A stretch of DNA of 64,000 bases from Acanthornis magna (GCA_036785705.1 JAWUZG010000016.1:2418001-2482000); one strand, 5' to 3'; positions 1 through 14,719 are shown, counted from the first letter of the stretch. Program-made: numbers and translations. Notes: generated from the letters alone by a model not told the origin.

Positions 1-3000
1 GTTAATCTAGATCCATATGAGTCATTCCATTATACTGCCGGGACTCGTGTCAGGAGACAGGCCTATAATTACTTAGATTCTTCTCTCTACCTTTTCCAAA
101 ACCTTTTCCAACATGTGCTTTCCTTTGGAGCTTTCTCACTGCCCAAAAAGTGACTGGATATCACAGGCAGCTGTAGTGCCTTGCTTATGTGTTGAAAGCA
201 TCCTTGATAATTACCCAAAGCGACATTATATGTGCTACTGAAACAAGGAGGGGTTGAACAATGAATTAACTCTATTATCATAAACAACCTTTGCAAAAGA
301 AAAGAAGAAGTATTTTATTTGCATGTTCATGCTGAGTTTCTGTATCATAACCTAATGTTACGGCTACAAAGGGTAGAAGGTCAATAGCTTCAAACTGAAT
401 TGGAAAAATATCACATTAATGCTGTTGCCTCAATCCTGATTATAATTCACATCACACAAGAGCATAAAAACACTTTTGGAGAGAGAGGGGATGTTTTGTC
501 ATCTAAGCATGGGACAGTTTTCAAGATGCATAGAAGAGCAAAATGAAGTAGAAGGAATGCTTTAATATAAAAATAAAAAACAGGAAATAAGACTGTCATC
601 ATTTCAGACGCACACAAATAATAAATTTGAGTCTTTTATTCATCTGCATCTGTATTTATCTGAGCAGGAGCCTGAAGTTGCTGTAGAGGGCCAGGTTCCC
701 CCTGGCTGCCCCTGCAGCCAGCCTGGCTGGTGCTTCCCAGTGGGAAAGATGTACTCCCAGCTCAGGCTTTGGAGGAACAGGATGTCTTTGTCCCAAAATA
801 GTCAGGGCACCAGCTCTGCTTCTTCCTGGCCAAGAGTGCCTGTCACAGCTTAGCCTTTTTTCACTGAAGACAATAAATGTTTATGGGATTAGGTCTGTGG
901 TCTGTATGAATCACAGAGCTTTGTAGGACTTGCTTCAAGTGCCTGGTGCTATATAAACATAATAAATGAATGGTCCCTGTTGGCAGTGAAGTCCATGCAT
1001 GCTGCAGGTATTCTGAGCAGAGAAAATAAAGCCCATGGTGTACAGCTGAGGAGTTTTCTCCATGTGTTGTGGAGGTTCCCATTGAATAAGTTGCATCAAT
1101 TTTCTTTTCATGTTATGCACCATCACATGATTTACAGGCAAGCATCTAGCTACAACTACAGGGCAATAATCACCTTTCATTGCTTTTATTCCCTTTTGCC
1201 CTTCTCTCATTTAGCCCAGTACTTCTCCTATGACTTGGTGGACCAAAGTCTTCTTTCACCATTCAAAAAATACCATCAGAGCAATCACAACTATGAGCTG
1301 CTCTGAGCAGGGCAGGAGGGGAGCCCTGGGAACCCTCTTGCCTGCAGAGTGCTGCTTTTTGGGGCCCCTGCACCCCTCCCCTGCCCTCAGTGAATGGCCA
1401 CTTTGCCACCTACCTTCTCTGTGGCCCCTTAGCTAGTCTGTCAATGGAGCGATAATTCTTGCTGGCAGGATTTACCCTTGCAAATATAGGATCCCATTGA
1501 GCCAATAAATACTTCCTGTCATTGCCTAGGGTTGCCAACAGTAACATTCCCTTCCCCATTTATAGGAGATGCTGAATATGGCTTTGGTACTATTAACACC
1601 TTTAACGTTTCTCCCATTAACATTTTCTGCTTGTAAAAGGATTTTCATATTTTCTGTCAGTTTTGGTTTTACTTTCTTTGGTGGCTACTGAAGCTTGCAC
1701 CACCTGAACTTTGAGGAATCAGACCTTTATTTTAAAACTTTCATAATAATTATAGATTTTTCAGTCTGACTTTGAAAAGCAAGATAATATTGGAGAGAAA
1801 TGGGGGTGTAGAGCTCTGAATGTTTTAAGAACCTTTTATATTTACCGTTTTATTTTCAGCAGCAATATGGAACCAAATACCCATGAAAAAGAGACACCAA
1901 TAATTATTAATATAAAACTTTTCTATGATTTGAAAGGGAAAAAAGGGAAAGAAAAGAGGGAAGACTGAAAAAAGGGAAGATAACAGAATAGAGAAGAGTT
2001 TGCAGATTTTTAAATGTTCCGTAAATGCTTGCTCCTGTTTTTCAAACTGCTCTGTTGAAAGCACTTCTGTGTTTCTACATTAGCAGAGGAGATGGTTTTA
2101 ACGCAGTAAGCAGGGACATGGGAGTAGTGCTGGTTCCTGCTGCCTTGCCCCAGGAGGGGAAGTGAAGGATGGCTTTGGGAGGGGCTGGGTGGGCTGTGGG
2201 AGGCTTTCCAGTGGGAGAGGAGGAAGGGAAAGCATCTGGATATGAATGAAGAGCTCACCAACTGGAAAGGCACATGGATCTGAGGGATGGGGAGAAAGCT
2301 AGCAGCTGGCAAAACATGCAGACACTAACCCTGGGAGAATTTTCCTTTTGAATAAATCTGCTTCTCTCACAAAGAGGAATGAACTCAGAGGCCAAATTAG
2401 GTCCCATGCTGGGTGCGATCCTGGATGGTTTGAGTTCTTGTTTCCTCATACGACTGGGCTTCAGTGAATATTGCAGCTGGTCATTGTGGGGCTGAGCATC
2501 TAGGACACCCTTTAAGAGAAGGAAAATCATTCTGCCTTCTTATATGAGGGAGATGACCTGTGAGGGCCCTTGTTTTCAGGGGACACAGCTGAAGGTCAGA
2601 GGCATCACCTGCAGCCACCTGAGACTGAGCCTGGGCTCACCTGAGGCCAAAGTCTGACTGCAGTGGGTTGAGCAAGGATGTCTGGAGGACGTTTAAGGGC
2701 TCCTTCAATGGGGCTGCCCATTAGAGAAAAATGTGTTTTTTCCACTGTGCTACATTTGCCATTCACTGCCATGTCCCATAGGCCTCTCTGTGGCACTGTG
2801 CCACAGATTTCAGGACCTCTGGGCTTCTCTGAGAAGACCCAGCACAGACTGGGAGAGGACTCAGGAAAGGCACTCTGTTCTCGGGAGGCAGCAGCATGGG
2901 GCAGGCACAACCAATGCACCTTGGCAGTGCTGACAAATGCTGTGTAAGCATCCACACACACACACAGATATATTTACATCCCTCTGTGTCTGCATGCACA

Positions 3001-5700
3001 TAGCAGGAAATCTTCTCCTCCCTTCATAACAGACCCTCCCGGTGTCTGTAAGTGTGACACACATCCCCCTTGGGAGTCCATGAAGACTGTAATGTCTAAC
3101 AGAGTAGGATTTATCACATTCTCTAACACCTAGGGTAAAGACTAATACTATTTTCTAAAGTGCTGCATTGTTTTTGGGTTCATCTATATTGCTTTTAATA
3201 TTTTATGTATGTGAATATGATGTACTGCAATGAAAACACCCTTATGTCTTTTTCTAGTAAGTGCGTCTTTCAAAACTAGAAACGATGTCAAATGATGGAG
3301 AGGAGCTCTGGGTCTGGAAGGCACAAGGAAATGCATAGAAGATGAAGGCCTATTTATGTTTCTCACACGCACGAAAAAACCCTCCAACCAAAAAAACAAC
3401 CCACCTACATTAAAGAAACGCTATTGAAGCTACAAAGAAAATCAGCCAGCATGTGGCCTCTCTGTACTTGCACATTAGGATCCAGGCTTTAATTACAGGA
3501 CTGCATGCTGCCTTTCAGAGGTCCCTGCACATGAGACCTGCGCTGGGAACAGAGATGTGCGTGGGAGAGGAGTCCCCTTTGCTGGGTTAGCTAGGTTACA
3601 GTGGGTACCTCTACCAGGAGCAATATAAATGCAATATTAGCACAACAGAATGGGCTGGTTTCTTCTAAGCTCAGCAGTTAAACTGCTTTAGGGCTAGCAC
3701 AGGGCTGCTCTATGTAACTCTCTGAGCAGGATTGCTGCTCAGGTGTTGTTCTGCTGGTAGGAACCATCCATTATGTGCACAGAGAGGAGCCTGGGTGGGG
3801 AGCCTTGAGGAAACAGTGAAATGGGAAACCTGCAGAGGCAGCTTTGCTCCATTTCTCCTACCCCTGGAGCGGCCAGCTGTGTAACCTCGGCTCTCTGAAG
3901 GTCATTTGCACACATGCCTATTTCTGCAGGGGCACTCCTGGGTTCCAGCAGAGCACACAAGAGTCCCCAGCAGGCCCACCATGCCTTGGTGACGGGGTCA
4001 GCAGCAGAGCCAGAGTGCTGAGGTCACCAGGGAGAAGTGTGACAGGACCTAACAATGTGTTTGTCCCAGTGGAAGGCTGTCATCCACAAAGCATCAAGTG
4101 ATGTGAGACATAGGACCAGAGGGTTTCAGCTGATGATGGAGTTGAAACATAGATGGGAATATGTTGTTCTTCCCAGACATTGCAGAGGACACTTTCTAAT
4201 GGAGAGAAGGGACTCCTCTTTCTTTCTGTCCTCTGAGGTCCACTCCCTCCTTTCCCCCAGCTCCTTATCCCAACTTGCCCATCCTCAGCCATCCCACCCC
4301 ATCAGACTTCCCCACTCTGTTCCCACGATGCCCACATGTCTTCTCTTTACCTCTTCATCCCAGAGCTTTCCCAAAAGGTCAGGGACACATATCATCTCCC
4401 AGCCTCACCCTTGCCAAGCTACCTTGACCAAGATCTCCTGGCGTGGCAGCCAGCTGGCACATCTGAGGCCAGCCCTGGTGGTTAGAGCCTGGCAAAATAT
4501 GTCTGGAACAGGTTTTACAGAAAGAGCCCTGTGCCATGGTGACAGCAGGCAGTGCTGCCAGTCAGCAGAGACATCCTGTGCCCGAGCAGCCTGCGAGGCT
4601 GGCAAAGGCAGGGCATGTTCCTGCAGGCTTGATTCCCAGTGGCCGTGTGATTGTCGCCATTAGAACACTACTTGTGGATCATTCTGCTTTATTAACCGGG
4701 GAAAATAATTGGCTTGCTTCTCATGAGTGTCCTTCAATGCCACCAGGGCTGGGCTTCATGGTGAGCCGGTTCTGGGAACCAATTCTGCAGTTAGGAACAG
4801 ACATCCCTGCTGAAGCCAGGGGCTTCTGCTTTCCATCAGGCAAGGTGCTGGCTCTGAAATTCCTTGCAGTTGCCCTCTTTCCAGAGGAAGCTGAATCCAT
4901 GCATGGTTTTGTGGGCTTGTAAGCATTTCATAACTTAATAATAGGTCACATTAATTCATCTTTTTGCTCTGCCTTTACTCCCTTGAAAGATGGAAGTTAT
5001 TTTTTAAAAATAAAGCTTTGCATATGCTGTATGTGGGAAGTGGTGATTTCTAGCTATGGACTGAGGGGGCAAAGTTGTATAATTTATGACTGTATCATAA
5101 ATAATGAGTCTGATGCCTGTGTCACTGGGATTTTATACAAGTCTAAAAGTGGAGTCCTGAACCCAAGACTCAGCCCTAATATGTTGCCTCTCCATTGCAG
5201 AGCTACAAAACAGTGGAAACCAGATCCTTAGTTGAACAAGAAGTGTTTCTTTATTTTTTGGTTCAGCTATGAGCCGGGCTGTAAATCCATTGCATGATTC
5301 AAACCCATCACTTTTGTGCCAGAAGTTAGGCTGGGGTAGGTGTGGAGTCCTGGATGGGAATCAAGGACTGGCAAGATGTCAGGAAAATACCTGCTCATCT
5401 GGACTGCCTCAGGGCAGCTACCCTCACTTGTCCCAGCTGATGAGCTGGCCCTGAAGTCACAAGGCAGCAACAAACCTGCAGTGTGCTGTTCATTGCCTCT
5501 GATTTCTTTGAGAGACATGAGTGCAAGGCAGGATGAGGTCTGAACTTCCTCGGCAGTGTGAGTTCAGAGAAGCAGAGGTTGCTGCTGACTTGCTAGTTCT
5601 CAGCCTTCCTTGTACACATTACAGTAACTCCCCTGCCTTGGGGGCTGAGATATTTGAGCTGGATTTGTGGCACATTCAAACATGGATTATGGGCAGGGTG
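1..5700. other. Intergenic stretch, no recognisable gene
   Basis: Mixed-composition DNA about 17-22 kb beyond the 3' end of EIF5. All open frames are short. The longest is 202 codons at 4055-4663 on the plus strand, with no recognisable domain, low-complexity serine/histidine/proline content and no matching splice context. Around 2955-2966 there is a short CA run. I see no exon, RNA gene or transposon I can name. In mammals MARK3 lies downstream of EIF5, but no MARK3 exon is visible here, so the neighbouring gene is probably outside the window. Confidence 0.6.
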
Positions 5701-5746
5701 AAAAACCAAACCAAACCAAACCAAACCAAACCAAACCAAACCAAAC
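5701..5746. repeat. Pentanucleotide microsatellite (CCAAA)n
   Basis: About eight perfect tandem copies of CCAAA, preceded by an A run and ending in CC. It is one of two pentanucleotide arrays that lie within 80 bp of each other. No gene is present. Confidence 0.97.
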
Positions 5747-5823
5747 CGCAGCCATACAAAATGCCAAGCTACAGCTGCCCAGATGAGACTTGTGCCCTTC
5801 CAGCAACTGCAGACTCTGAACAG

Positions 5824-5912
5824 AAGGGAAGGGAAGGGAAGGGAAGGGAAGGGAAGGGAAGGGAAGGGAAGGGAAGGGAAGGGAAGGGAAGGGAAGGGAA
5901 GGGAAGGGAAGG
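5824..5912. repeat. Pentanucleotide microsatellite (GGGAA)n, all-purine
   Basis: Roughly eighteen uninterrupted copies of the AAGGG/GGGAA pentamer. One strand is pure purine with a regular run of three Gs every five bases, so it fits intramolecular G-quadruplex or triplex formation. The array contains no stop codon in any frame, which creates long apparent open frames (Gly-Arg-Glu-Gly-Lys on one strand, Pro-Phe-Pro-Ser-Leu on the other). These are artefacts and not genes. Confidence 0.97.
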
Positions 5913-8900
5913 CCTGCACGAGGTCCCTCTGCTCTGTGCTGCTGGGGATGCTGTCCCATGCAAGACATGGCAGACTGGACCTGTCTGCAAGGAGCCTGGG
6001 GCAGGCAGCTCCTTGGGACACAGGCACAGCCCCTCACACTGAGACAGAGACACATGTGATTTACCTCCATGGGCTTATCCCTCCTGACACCCTTGGGATG
6101 CTCTGTCCCCACCCCACTGCTGGGAATATTGTCCCCACTCCCAATGCTGCTGCCCCTGGGTGCTTGCACCCCTCACTGCCTCTTGCTGTGCTCACACATC
6201 CACTGAGAGTTCCAGGAGCTCCTCAAAGGCCTGATCCTCGTTTTGTGCCAGAGGTATCTCCACAGCTGGTATCTCTACTGCTGGCTGCAAAGTCTATCCT
6301 GAGTTTCCATGCTTAAACAAGAGAAAACCCACGCTCCTTCACTGCAGGAGGAAGGGTCCCTGGAGAAGGGGAGAAGATATCCCTGTCCCTGCTCTCCTAT
6401 CAATGAACCCTTTCATTACAAGCACTAGTAGACCTTTCACTATGGCAAACAACAGGGAAAACTACAGGTTTGGATGCCAACCACAAACTTTCTAGTTTGA
6501 TGAATTTCACACTTTTCATTTCCCTGACCATCCCTCCAGTTGCAGGACCAACACTGCAGCAGGACCCCTTCATCTCCACATGCGAGAGGGATGGGGTGGT
6601 CCTTCAGTGGGTTTACCTTTCCCTGGGAAGGAAGATCTCTGGGGCCGTGGCTCCCCATCCCCACAGCAGCTCCCCATCCCTGGGGCTGGCCACTGCGTGC
6701 TTTGCCAGTGAGCTTACACAACGGCTGTGGGGAACGGCGTGTCAGGACAAGGCGTGTGAGTCACCAAAGGTACCGGAGTCTTACATAACCCCAGCATACA
6801 TTTTGGGAGTACACTTCATCTGAAAGGGTTGTCAGGAGCCCTGACTAAAGTGACAGCCTGGGAGGAGCAGGGCAGAAGGAAGCAAATACTGCTGTTCCTT
6901 TTCCTCCCCTCCTTATATTTGATCCTTCTGGCAAGACCTTCTCCAGATCCAGGAGGCCTTGGTCAGTCAGAGGACCAGGGCAGTCCTTGTGTGTCCCATG
7001 GTGAGTGAGGACATCTTCCCCAGGATGGGCTCCACTGTGGTGTTTTGGACCACCAAACCCCAGATGAACCTCAGAGCTACATAAACAGAATTAATTTACC
7101 TCTAAGCCCTCTTTCTGACTTTACCACCTTTTCTTCCAGCTAACCTGCATAATCCCATTTTTCACTCTCTGCTCTTCTCATGAGCCTTTCCTTGGATTTC
7201 TGCCATCCTATCTGTACAAGCTCTGGATCTACTGGAGTTCAGCAACAGCACGGCTGCCAACACATGTCTGAACCCCTTTGTACAGGACCGCATCAGGATC
7301 TCAGAAGGGTCTGCCTGGGCAGAAGGGCTTCGCTTGGCTCGCAGTCCATCCTGCACACTGGCAAAGAAGGACACAACCCAGCTTCCAGCCTGGCACACTC
7401 AGAGGTGTCATTTAGGAGAGCGTAGGTGGGGATCAGAAGAGTTTCTAAGTGATGGGGTAAATTTCTGATTGCTTTAACTTTGAACTGAATGCATCTTCCA
7501 GTTCGTGCATCAAGTCTCATGGTACACCCAATGTTTCGTGTTTCAGGTTCAGGTAAAGTTTAATCAGACAGCTCTTCTGGCTCCAGGATGGACTCTTCAG
7601 GCAAATCCAGCACCAGAGGAGTGTGAATGGTTATGGCAATAGTTTCTCATGTAGGGGAGAAAGTGACAAATGAAGGAATCTCTCGTTATGATTTGGGTAA
7701 TTTCTGCATAAACCTTTCAGAAAGTCTTGGCTCCCTCCCAGCATGGAAGGGGAACACCGCCTGCAGCCGCTCTGTTACGGCTGCCCCGATGGCTGAGGTT
7801 TCCTGCAGAGCAGCAGAGCACGGCTGCTGTGGAGGCGCCCAGCAGGGCCAGAGCTGACTCACCAGCAGCCAGGAATGGTGACACATGGACTGGGAAAAAA
7901 GAGCACAGCTTGGAGCTGGACTTTGCTGAGCAGTGTCTGCCATGGACACCAGCATGGGCTGGTATCTTTGCAGGGAAGCAGGGACTGGCCCCTGGCACAG
8001 TTCCCTCTTACCTTGCTGGTTTTCTCTCCATGGAAATGTGTTTCAGGGTTGAGCTTGGGGGCTGCCTGCATCACGTAATGGATGGAACTCGTTCCTGGCA
8101 GGTGCATCCTCCAGGTGTGTTCTAGCCCAGTCTGGGGCACCCTGTGCAGCACCTTTCCCCACAATGCTCAGACAGGGAGGAGACTGAGAGCCACCTCTCA
8201 GGGATGAAAAGCCCCTCTTCATCTGGTCAAAAGAACCCAAAGGTCTCCCACACACTTGGGTGCCATGAACCCAAGGTCCACACACACATATCTCCATATT
8301 TCACAAACACAGGCCAGCCTGAAGCATCACTCATTCTGGTGAGCCCGGAGGGGTCGTGTGAAAGAGCCATCAGCTTCCACAGCTGGAGGGAAATGATGCA
8401 CTTGGCAGTGCACTCTGTGTCTGCAGAATGAAATGTGTGTGCGCACACCAGCCCTGAGCAGCCCTGCTCCCCTGGCTGGCCTGGGCTTGGGAGGGAAGCA
8501 GGGCTGAGAACTGACAACCTCCTCACTGTGGTGGGGCTGCCTGGCCAGGAGCCCAGAGCTCCTGGGGCTCAGATGGCAAAGTGCCATCGCACCATACAGG
8601 GCTGGTTCCTGGGGCTCTTGCCCCACACCACTGCTGGGCCAAGCAAACCCATCAGGGGAGTCAGCCCTTTGGGGCTGTGCTGTTTTTGACAGCCCAAGGC
8701 GTGTCCCCAAACAGGCCAGCCAGGTGCTCCTGCTAAGGGCAGGGAGGGATGGCTCCAGAGTCAGGGCTCCCCTTCCTGTGAGGCAGCTAATCTTAACTGG
8801 GTACATGAGTGTCAACAGGTGCCGTGGAGGGAAGAGGGATGAGGGGATATTGGTGCAGCTGGAGGAAGTATTTATAGCTGCTTTTTAAAAAACCCTGTAT

Positions 8901-11900
8901 AGATCACATCTCTGTTAACGTATGTAACACAATCGGGAACCTGAGCTTTTCATGATCCCATGGCTGCAGGATTTCCTGTGGAATCCTCTATGGGCCACAA
9001 AAACAAGCTAAAAATAAATGCATTAAAAAGGGACACATACTGAAACATGTGCGTGCCTGTGCCTCCTCTCTGGCCCGTGAATTGGGTAGTGGCGAGCAGA
9101 GTAGGGAAGGGGAGAGTCCCTGGAAAACCCTCTGTAGTAACTCCTCTGGTGGGACACAGACCCCAAAGGGCTCCAGGCATGCAGAGGTGAGAACTCTCAC
9201 TGTTGGCAGGGGTTTCAGGAACCCAAACATAAGCAGGAGGAGTTATGGAAAGATTATCCATCAGGAGGGAGCAGAAGCAGGTCAGGATTCCCCCAGCTGG
9301 AAAGCAAACCTGGAGAGCCTGTCTCTGTCCTGTGCAGGCTCATCCTCAGCTCCTTCCAGCAGCCACACACCAGAGCCAGCACTCACACAAGCACAGGCTC
9401 TGGAGAAGCAGACCTGAACACTTGGCACTCCCACGTATTTTAGGAAAAGATGCAGAAGTCATGCTTTCCTGTGCACTGAGAGATGGACAGGGCCACCAGT
9501 TCATCCTTCACAGCTACTCAGCTCCTGTCAGGCTGGCCAGCAAAAGGCAAGGAGAGGGTTTTGGCACTGTTCTGGATGCTTATGGGCCATCCCCACAGGT
9601 AACCCCATCACTGCTCTGCAGCATCTCCCAAGCCCCATTGGCACAACAGCTTGTCACTGCCACTTCCCCACGGCCAGGCCCTGGGCACAGCTCCGTTTGA
9701 AATCAGGGCTGAGATAGGATGCAGCTGAGACCAGGAGGGAGCAGTGGTGAGCAGACAGGACCTGGAGATGATGACAGCATCACCTGGCAGCTCAGCTTCT
9801 CACCTTCCCTTGGGTTCCTCCAGGGTACCAGGACACCTCCTCCCCTCCGATGGGCAAAGCCTTCACCTTGCAGCTGCTGTCTGAATCACGCATCCCTGAC
9901 ACCTGCATTCACTGTGTAGGGTCAGTCATTACCGGGATACAGCTTTAAGAGCTTGTCCGAGCTGCAAACGGTGTCCTTTGGAATATAGGATAGGGAGATT
10001 CCCTGCAGCTGAGCTGAGCCCGAGCTTCATACCTTCTAATTGCCCCAGGCTGCCGGGATCCCGTTGTTGCTATCAGCAAACGCCCTGCAGGCAGCAGTGA
10101 TGGAAGGTGGCTCTTTCTGCAGATCAATTCAGCCTCTGCCTTTCTTCCAGCACTGCCGTGCTGCACAGCAGCTGCCTACCCTGCACGCTCCCGAGTGGAC
10201 CTCTGTTGGGAACATGTGCTCCTGGCTGCCTTCAGCCTGTGCTTTTTTGTGGTATCCCTCCAAACAGAGGTGCTCCATTCCCTGTCCTGTCATGGAGCTG
10301 CCTCCTGCAACCCCCACAGAGGAAAAAGCATTCCCTTCAGCACGGGGAGAGGGGAGATATTCTGGTACCTCCCTGGCCATATATCAAACTGTGTCTCTTG
10401 CTAGGGGGGCAGGTAATGTGATTAGTAAGAAGGCACCTTAGATGAGCTGCTTTGGCATATGTTCCCTTCCCCCAGCGCTCTGCTATTAGCTGCCAGAGAT
10501 GAAAAGCTGCGATGTGCAGAGAGACAGCTGGAGGTGTCAAAGATGTCACCTGCAAGCTGCTCTTTGTGGGGATGGGGATAGGATGGGGATGGGGATGGGT
10601 GAGAGCAACCAGCTGGAAGAACAGAGCAGCAGGAATGCAGTCAGGGTTGGGGCTGCTCAGCCTTCTCCCACTTTGGCTGCTCTTCATCCCCACTTCTGGC
10701 CCCACTTCTGCCTTCACCCCCACCTCTGCAGGGGGATGAGCCTCTGGCATTGTGGGAGTGCCTCCATGTGCAGGAGCAGTGGGAGGGAAAGGGGTTGATG
10801 CTGGGGAGCTCTAAATGGATCTCCTGCCGTCACCAGGAAAACTCCCTTCCCAATGGGGCGTCTTGTGCAGAACGAGCTACAGATGTAAGGCCTGACCTGT
10901 TTTTAATTTTTTTCTGGGTGATTTTAAAACAGCACCCAGGGAAAGGAGGCAACCCACTGAAAGAGAAACAGTTTTAACTATTCTGTGCTGGGTGCAAAGG
11001 TCTACAGGGATAAATGCTGTTGGCGTCTATCTCTGTTCATAGTGTTTGAATTGTTGTTATCCTGTGTGCTTGGATATTTCTGGATATGCGAACTGGAGGA
11101 GAGTAGGATAAGGTCCTTCATGTCTAGGCCAGCATCATCTCTCATCTTACATGCTCTAACCTCCCTGCCTCTGATACCTCCCCTGTCACAGCATGCGCAG
11201 CAGTTCAAAGCACTTCTGCAAAGCTGCTTTTCCTGGCTTCTTGCTTTGACAGGTTTTCTTTGTATCTCTTCCCTGGCTCTTCTTTACTCCTTGAATCCAG
11301 GAAAAAGTGATCTGCCTTTTACAGGAAGACCCTTTACAACATTTTCACATCAAACCTGAAGTGCCAGTCAGAGACTGAATGTTCCTTTGTGTCCCAGCAA
11401 ACAATCTTTTTCCTGCAGAGGTATTTCTTCCTTGCAAAAAGGTTCTTCCAAATACCCCATCTTCTTTTTAGACCTTCTTGAACAGCCTTCCATTATCTTT
11501 AAGCATGAAGCAAATCTAGATACTTGCAAAGTCCCACCTGCTGCTGCAACTGTGACCCTCCAGTGGGTCTGAACGACCCCTCAGCCCCACACATGGCTGC
11601 TCTGCACAGGCGTGGCCTCTTTTGGGTTTTCCCTTCCTCCAGCAGTTCTGTGAGCCTTGAGGAGCCTCAAGGAGTTCCTTGAACCCACTTTGAAACCAAA
11701 TCAGCCCAGCCTCTGCCATCACCCGTGTTGAATGTCCTGCTTTCTCAGCAACAAAACTGAGATGAATCAGCCCCAAAACACCCTCCCACCCTGGGCTGAT
11801 ACACTCGGAATAGCACTCAAAAAAGCACAGTGCTATTAATACAGAAGGGAAGGGGAAAAGGATTATTTTTCAGAGATGGATTTTGGGGTGTTTGAATAAG

Positions 11901-14719
11901 AAAATCTTACTTGGAGTCACTGTATGGGATTGTGGCTGCTGTGGAGGCAGACACATCAGCTAGACCTCTCCCTATCCCAGCTGGATGAGCTAGACAGAGT
12001 CCAGTCCTCACAGGACTGCAGGACTGGGGTTATTTTTTCCTGTAGAATTAACCGTGAAGGCCCACAGCCTCTCTCTGTCCCCCAATAAAACCAATTTCCT
12101 ATGAAGGTGGAAGCTTTGATTAACAGCATGCTAGGAGATACAACTCCCTGGGGTCTTTATGCCCAGAAGACACTGCTCCAGGGCAAACCTATGCTTCATT
12201 TTGCTCTGCAAAAGAGAGAAAGGACTGAGCTGTCTTCAAGGAAGCCTACAGATTCACAGGAAAAACTAGGAAAAAAAAAAGGCAGTTTCTTTGGAAGTCA
12301 TTTTCTCTTAAGAAGCTCTGTCTGCATTTTTTATTAATGATACAACACCCTGGATGTGTCAAAAAAATATGAGAATACATTTCCTGGTGGGGAGCTCCAG
12401 CCTTGCAGAGTCAGGCAGTGCAGCTGGGTTGTCATTTGCTTCTTGGAATTTCATTTCCTAATCAACACATCCATGAAATGACTGTATTTTCAAAGCTTAG
12501 TTTCCAGAGCTGCTGTGATCAAAGACTGGGGAGGTGGGGGGAAAGCAGGCAGGGGGAACCTGCCATCCCCATCAGCAGCCCAGCACAGAGAAATTACCTG
12601 CCTGAGAAAGTCTAAACAAAGGATGGTTTAAGGCCCTGACCTGGGTTTAATGTTTCAGAGCCAAACAAGAAAATAGGGATGTGGAGACCCAACTCTCACC
12701 ATATTCCTGCTTTGGGAAAAAAAAACAAAACAAACTCCTACTTAGAAATGTGGGGACTACCTTGAGATTTGCAGGGTCTGGCTGTCCTCTCCTGGGGTGG
12801 GAGTTGATGGAGAGCCCTGGAGCAGGGGTAAGAGGCCTGCAGGGACCCTCCTGGAGCCACCTTGTGCTGCTGAGGGTGACACGAGTCACTGTCTTCACCC
12901 CATTCCTGCAAAAGACATCCAGCACCCAGCTCCAGGATGATGCCTCACCTGCCTTTTTGCCTTTGGTGTCCAACTGGTCCCCTGGAGAGACTTGTGGCCA
13001 CCCTGCCTTTCCGTGAGCATCTGATCCTACAGATGTCAAGCAAGAGGAGCTCAAACACATTTAAATTGCCCAAATTAGACTCAGGCAATCAGGTTTTTGC
13101 TTCTCTGACACCTGCAAGGCCATAAATTCACTTGTCTGTCCGTCACCCTAAAGCCCTCCCACAAGCAGGCTATGCTTGTCTTTGAAGAAGTTAGGAAGAC
13201 TGGGAAAAAAGGATTCTGTAAATACATCCAAACTCCTCTGGTGTCTTCATTTATCAGGAAAAGTGGATTTGCACTCACTGATGATTTGCAGATGATTTTT
13301 GAATAGTGGCTTTGTCTGTCCCTCTGCTGTGCCTGGCAGAGGTACATGGGTGCAGCCAGATGCCAGCACTAAGATTTTGGACAACTCCGCCTCCACCAAC
13401 CTGTCCCACCACTCTGCACCACCTCTCTCACTGCCCAAGCAAAGGCAGATGCTCAGTCCTGCTTCCCAGCAGCAGCTTGAGGCAGGATCATGCAGGGAGC
13501 TCTCCCTTCCTGCACGGCTGATACTCTTGGCCGCTGTGCTTTTCATTTCAGTTTTGCTGTGAGCAATATGATCACAGAAAAATAACATCGCAGGAGAATG
13601 AAGAGAAATAAATGGATTCTCAGATTCACCGTATTGCACCGCTGGGCAGGAGCTGGATGGTGTTGCCATTGGTTTTATTTTCTCTGTGGCTCCCTGCAGC
13701 TCTGGGTATGCCCATGCTAACACAGATCTTCAGAGGTGTTTAATTACAGCATCCTGGGTACCAGGAATGCAGATGGAGGGGAGACCACGGAGCTGCAGGG
13801 TGTTGCATGGTGAGTCACTGCTGCATGAGAGAGGGGACCATCTTCTTCCCAGAACACAGCCCGTGCTGGAGGAGGAAATCTCAACACCCAAAATCATCAG
13901 CAGGATGGGGCAGGCACCCGTGCAGGCAAAGCAGCAACTGGCTGTGTGTGCAGGATCTCCTCACATGACATTTGGGTGAGTGCAGCTGGTGAAATGGCTC
14001 ATTACAAGACATGTTACTGCGAATGAGTCAGGTAACACAGAGATGTGGAGATGAAGGTGTTTGTTCCTGCAGGTAAAAGTGCTGCTGAGGGTAAGCAGGC
14101 TGCGTGTGGCCTGAATATTTCCGCCAGTGATGTCAAAGGCATCATTTTACCCTCAAAGTATGAACACTGAGATTACATGGACCAGGGTTTTAGGAGCATC
14201 CTGATGACAAACGTTGGAGGATATAAAAAAGCAAGTTCTCCCTGAGTGTGACGTGGTTATACCCATGGACCATATGTGATGGAGAGGTAGCTGCAGCTCT
14301 CCCTCTCTCTCTCTCAAATATTTTCTTAACAGTACTTTCAATACAGCATTATTTTCACTACCCTCATGCCCTTCCCCATCACTTGGCTTCCCACTATTTC
14401 CTTCCAGAGAGACATCTCCATCACTGCAATAACCGAGCCACTCTAGGGCGGAGGGTGACAAGGCAGCCACTGTGGCACCTCCCTGTCCCAAGGCTCCCCA
14501 CATCTCACCTGCAGCAGGTGCGACACCAGCAGCAGCAGGTGCGAGGCCGGGGCCGGGAACCCCCTTTCAATCCAACACAGAGAATTTTGCACTTATTCCC
14601 CAAAAACGTGGACAAGGCAACCTCAGTGGGGGTTGGGAGGGAGAAGCCCAAACCTGGTAAATCTGTAGTGGACAATATTCAGAACTGTGAAAATAGGAAG
14701 GCGCGGGGAGAGGATTCTT
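5913..14719. other. Intergenic stretch, no recognisable gene
   Basis: Moderately GC-rich intergenic DNA with many short overlapping open frames on both strands and no coding signature that I can recognise. A small GGGGAT repeat sits at about 10569-10599. No transposon ends, tRNA-like boxes or CpG island are evident. Function, if any, would be regulatory, and I cannot show it from sequence alone. Confidence 0.55.

Noticed and set aside
4055..4663. 202-codon plus-strand open frame
   Set aside because: No recognisable domain, no splice or promoter context, low-complexity content. A chance frame in GC-moderate DNA is the simpler reading.
5521..6316. Several 90-177-codon frames with Gly-Arg-Glu-Gly-Lys or Pro-Phe-Pro-Ser-Leu repeats
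   Set aside because: Translations of the (GGGAA)n microsatellite in different frames, with no coding content outside it.
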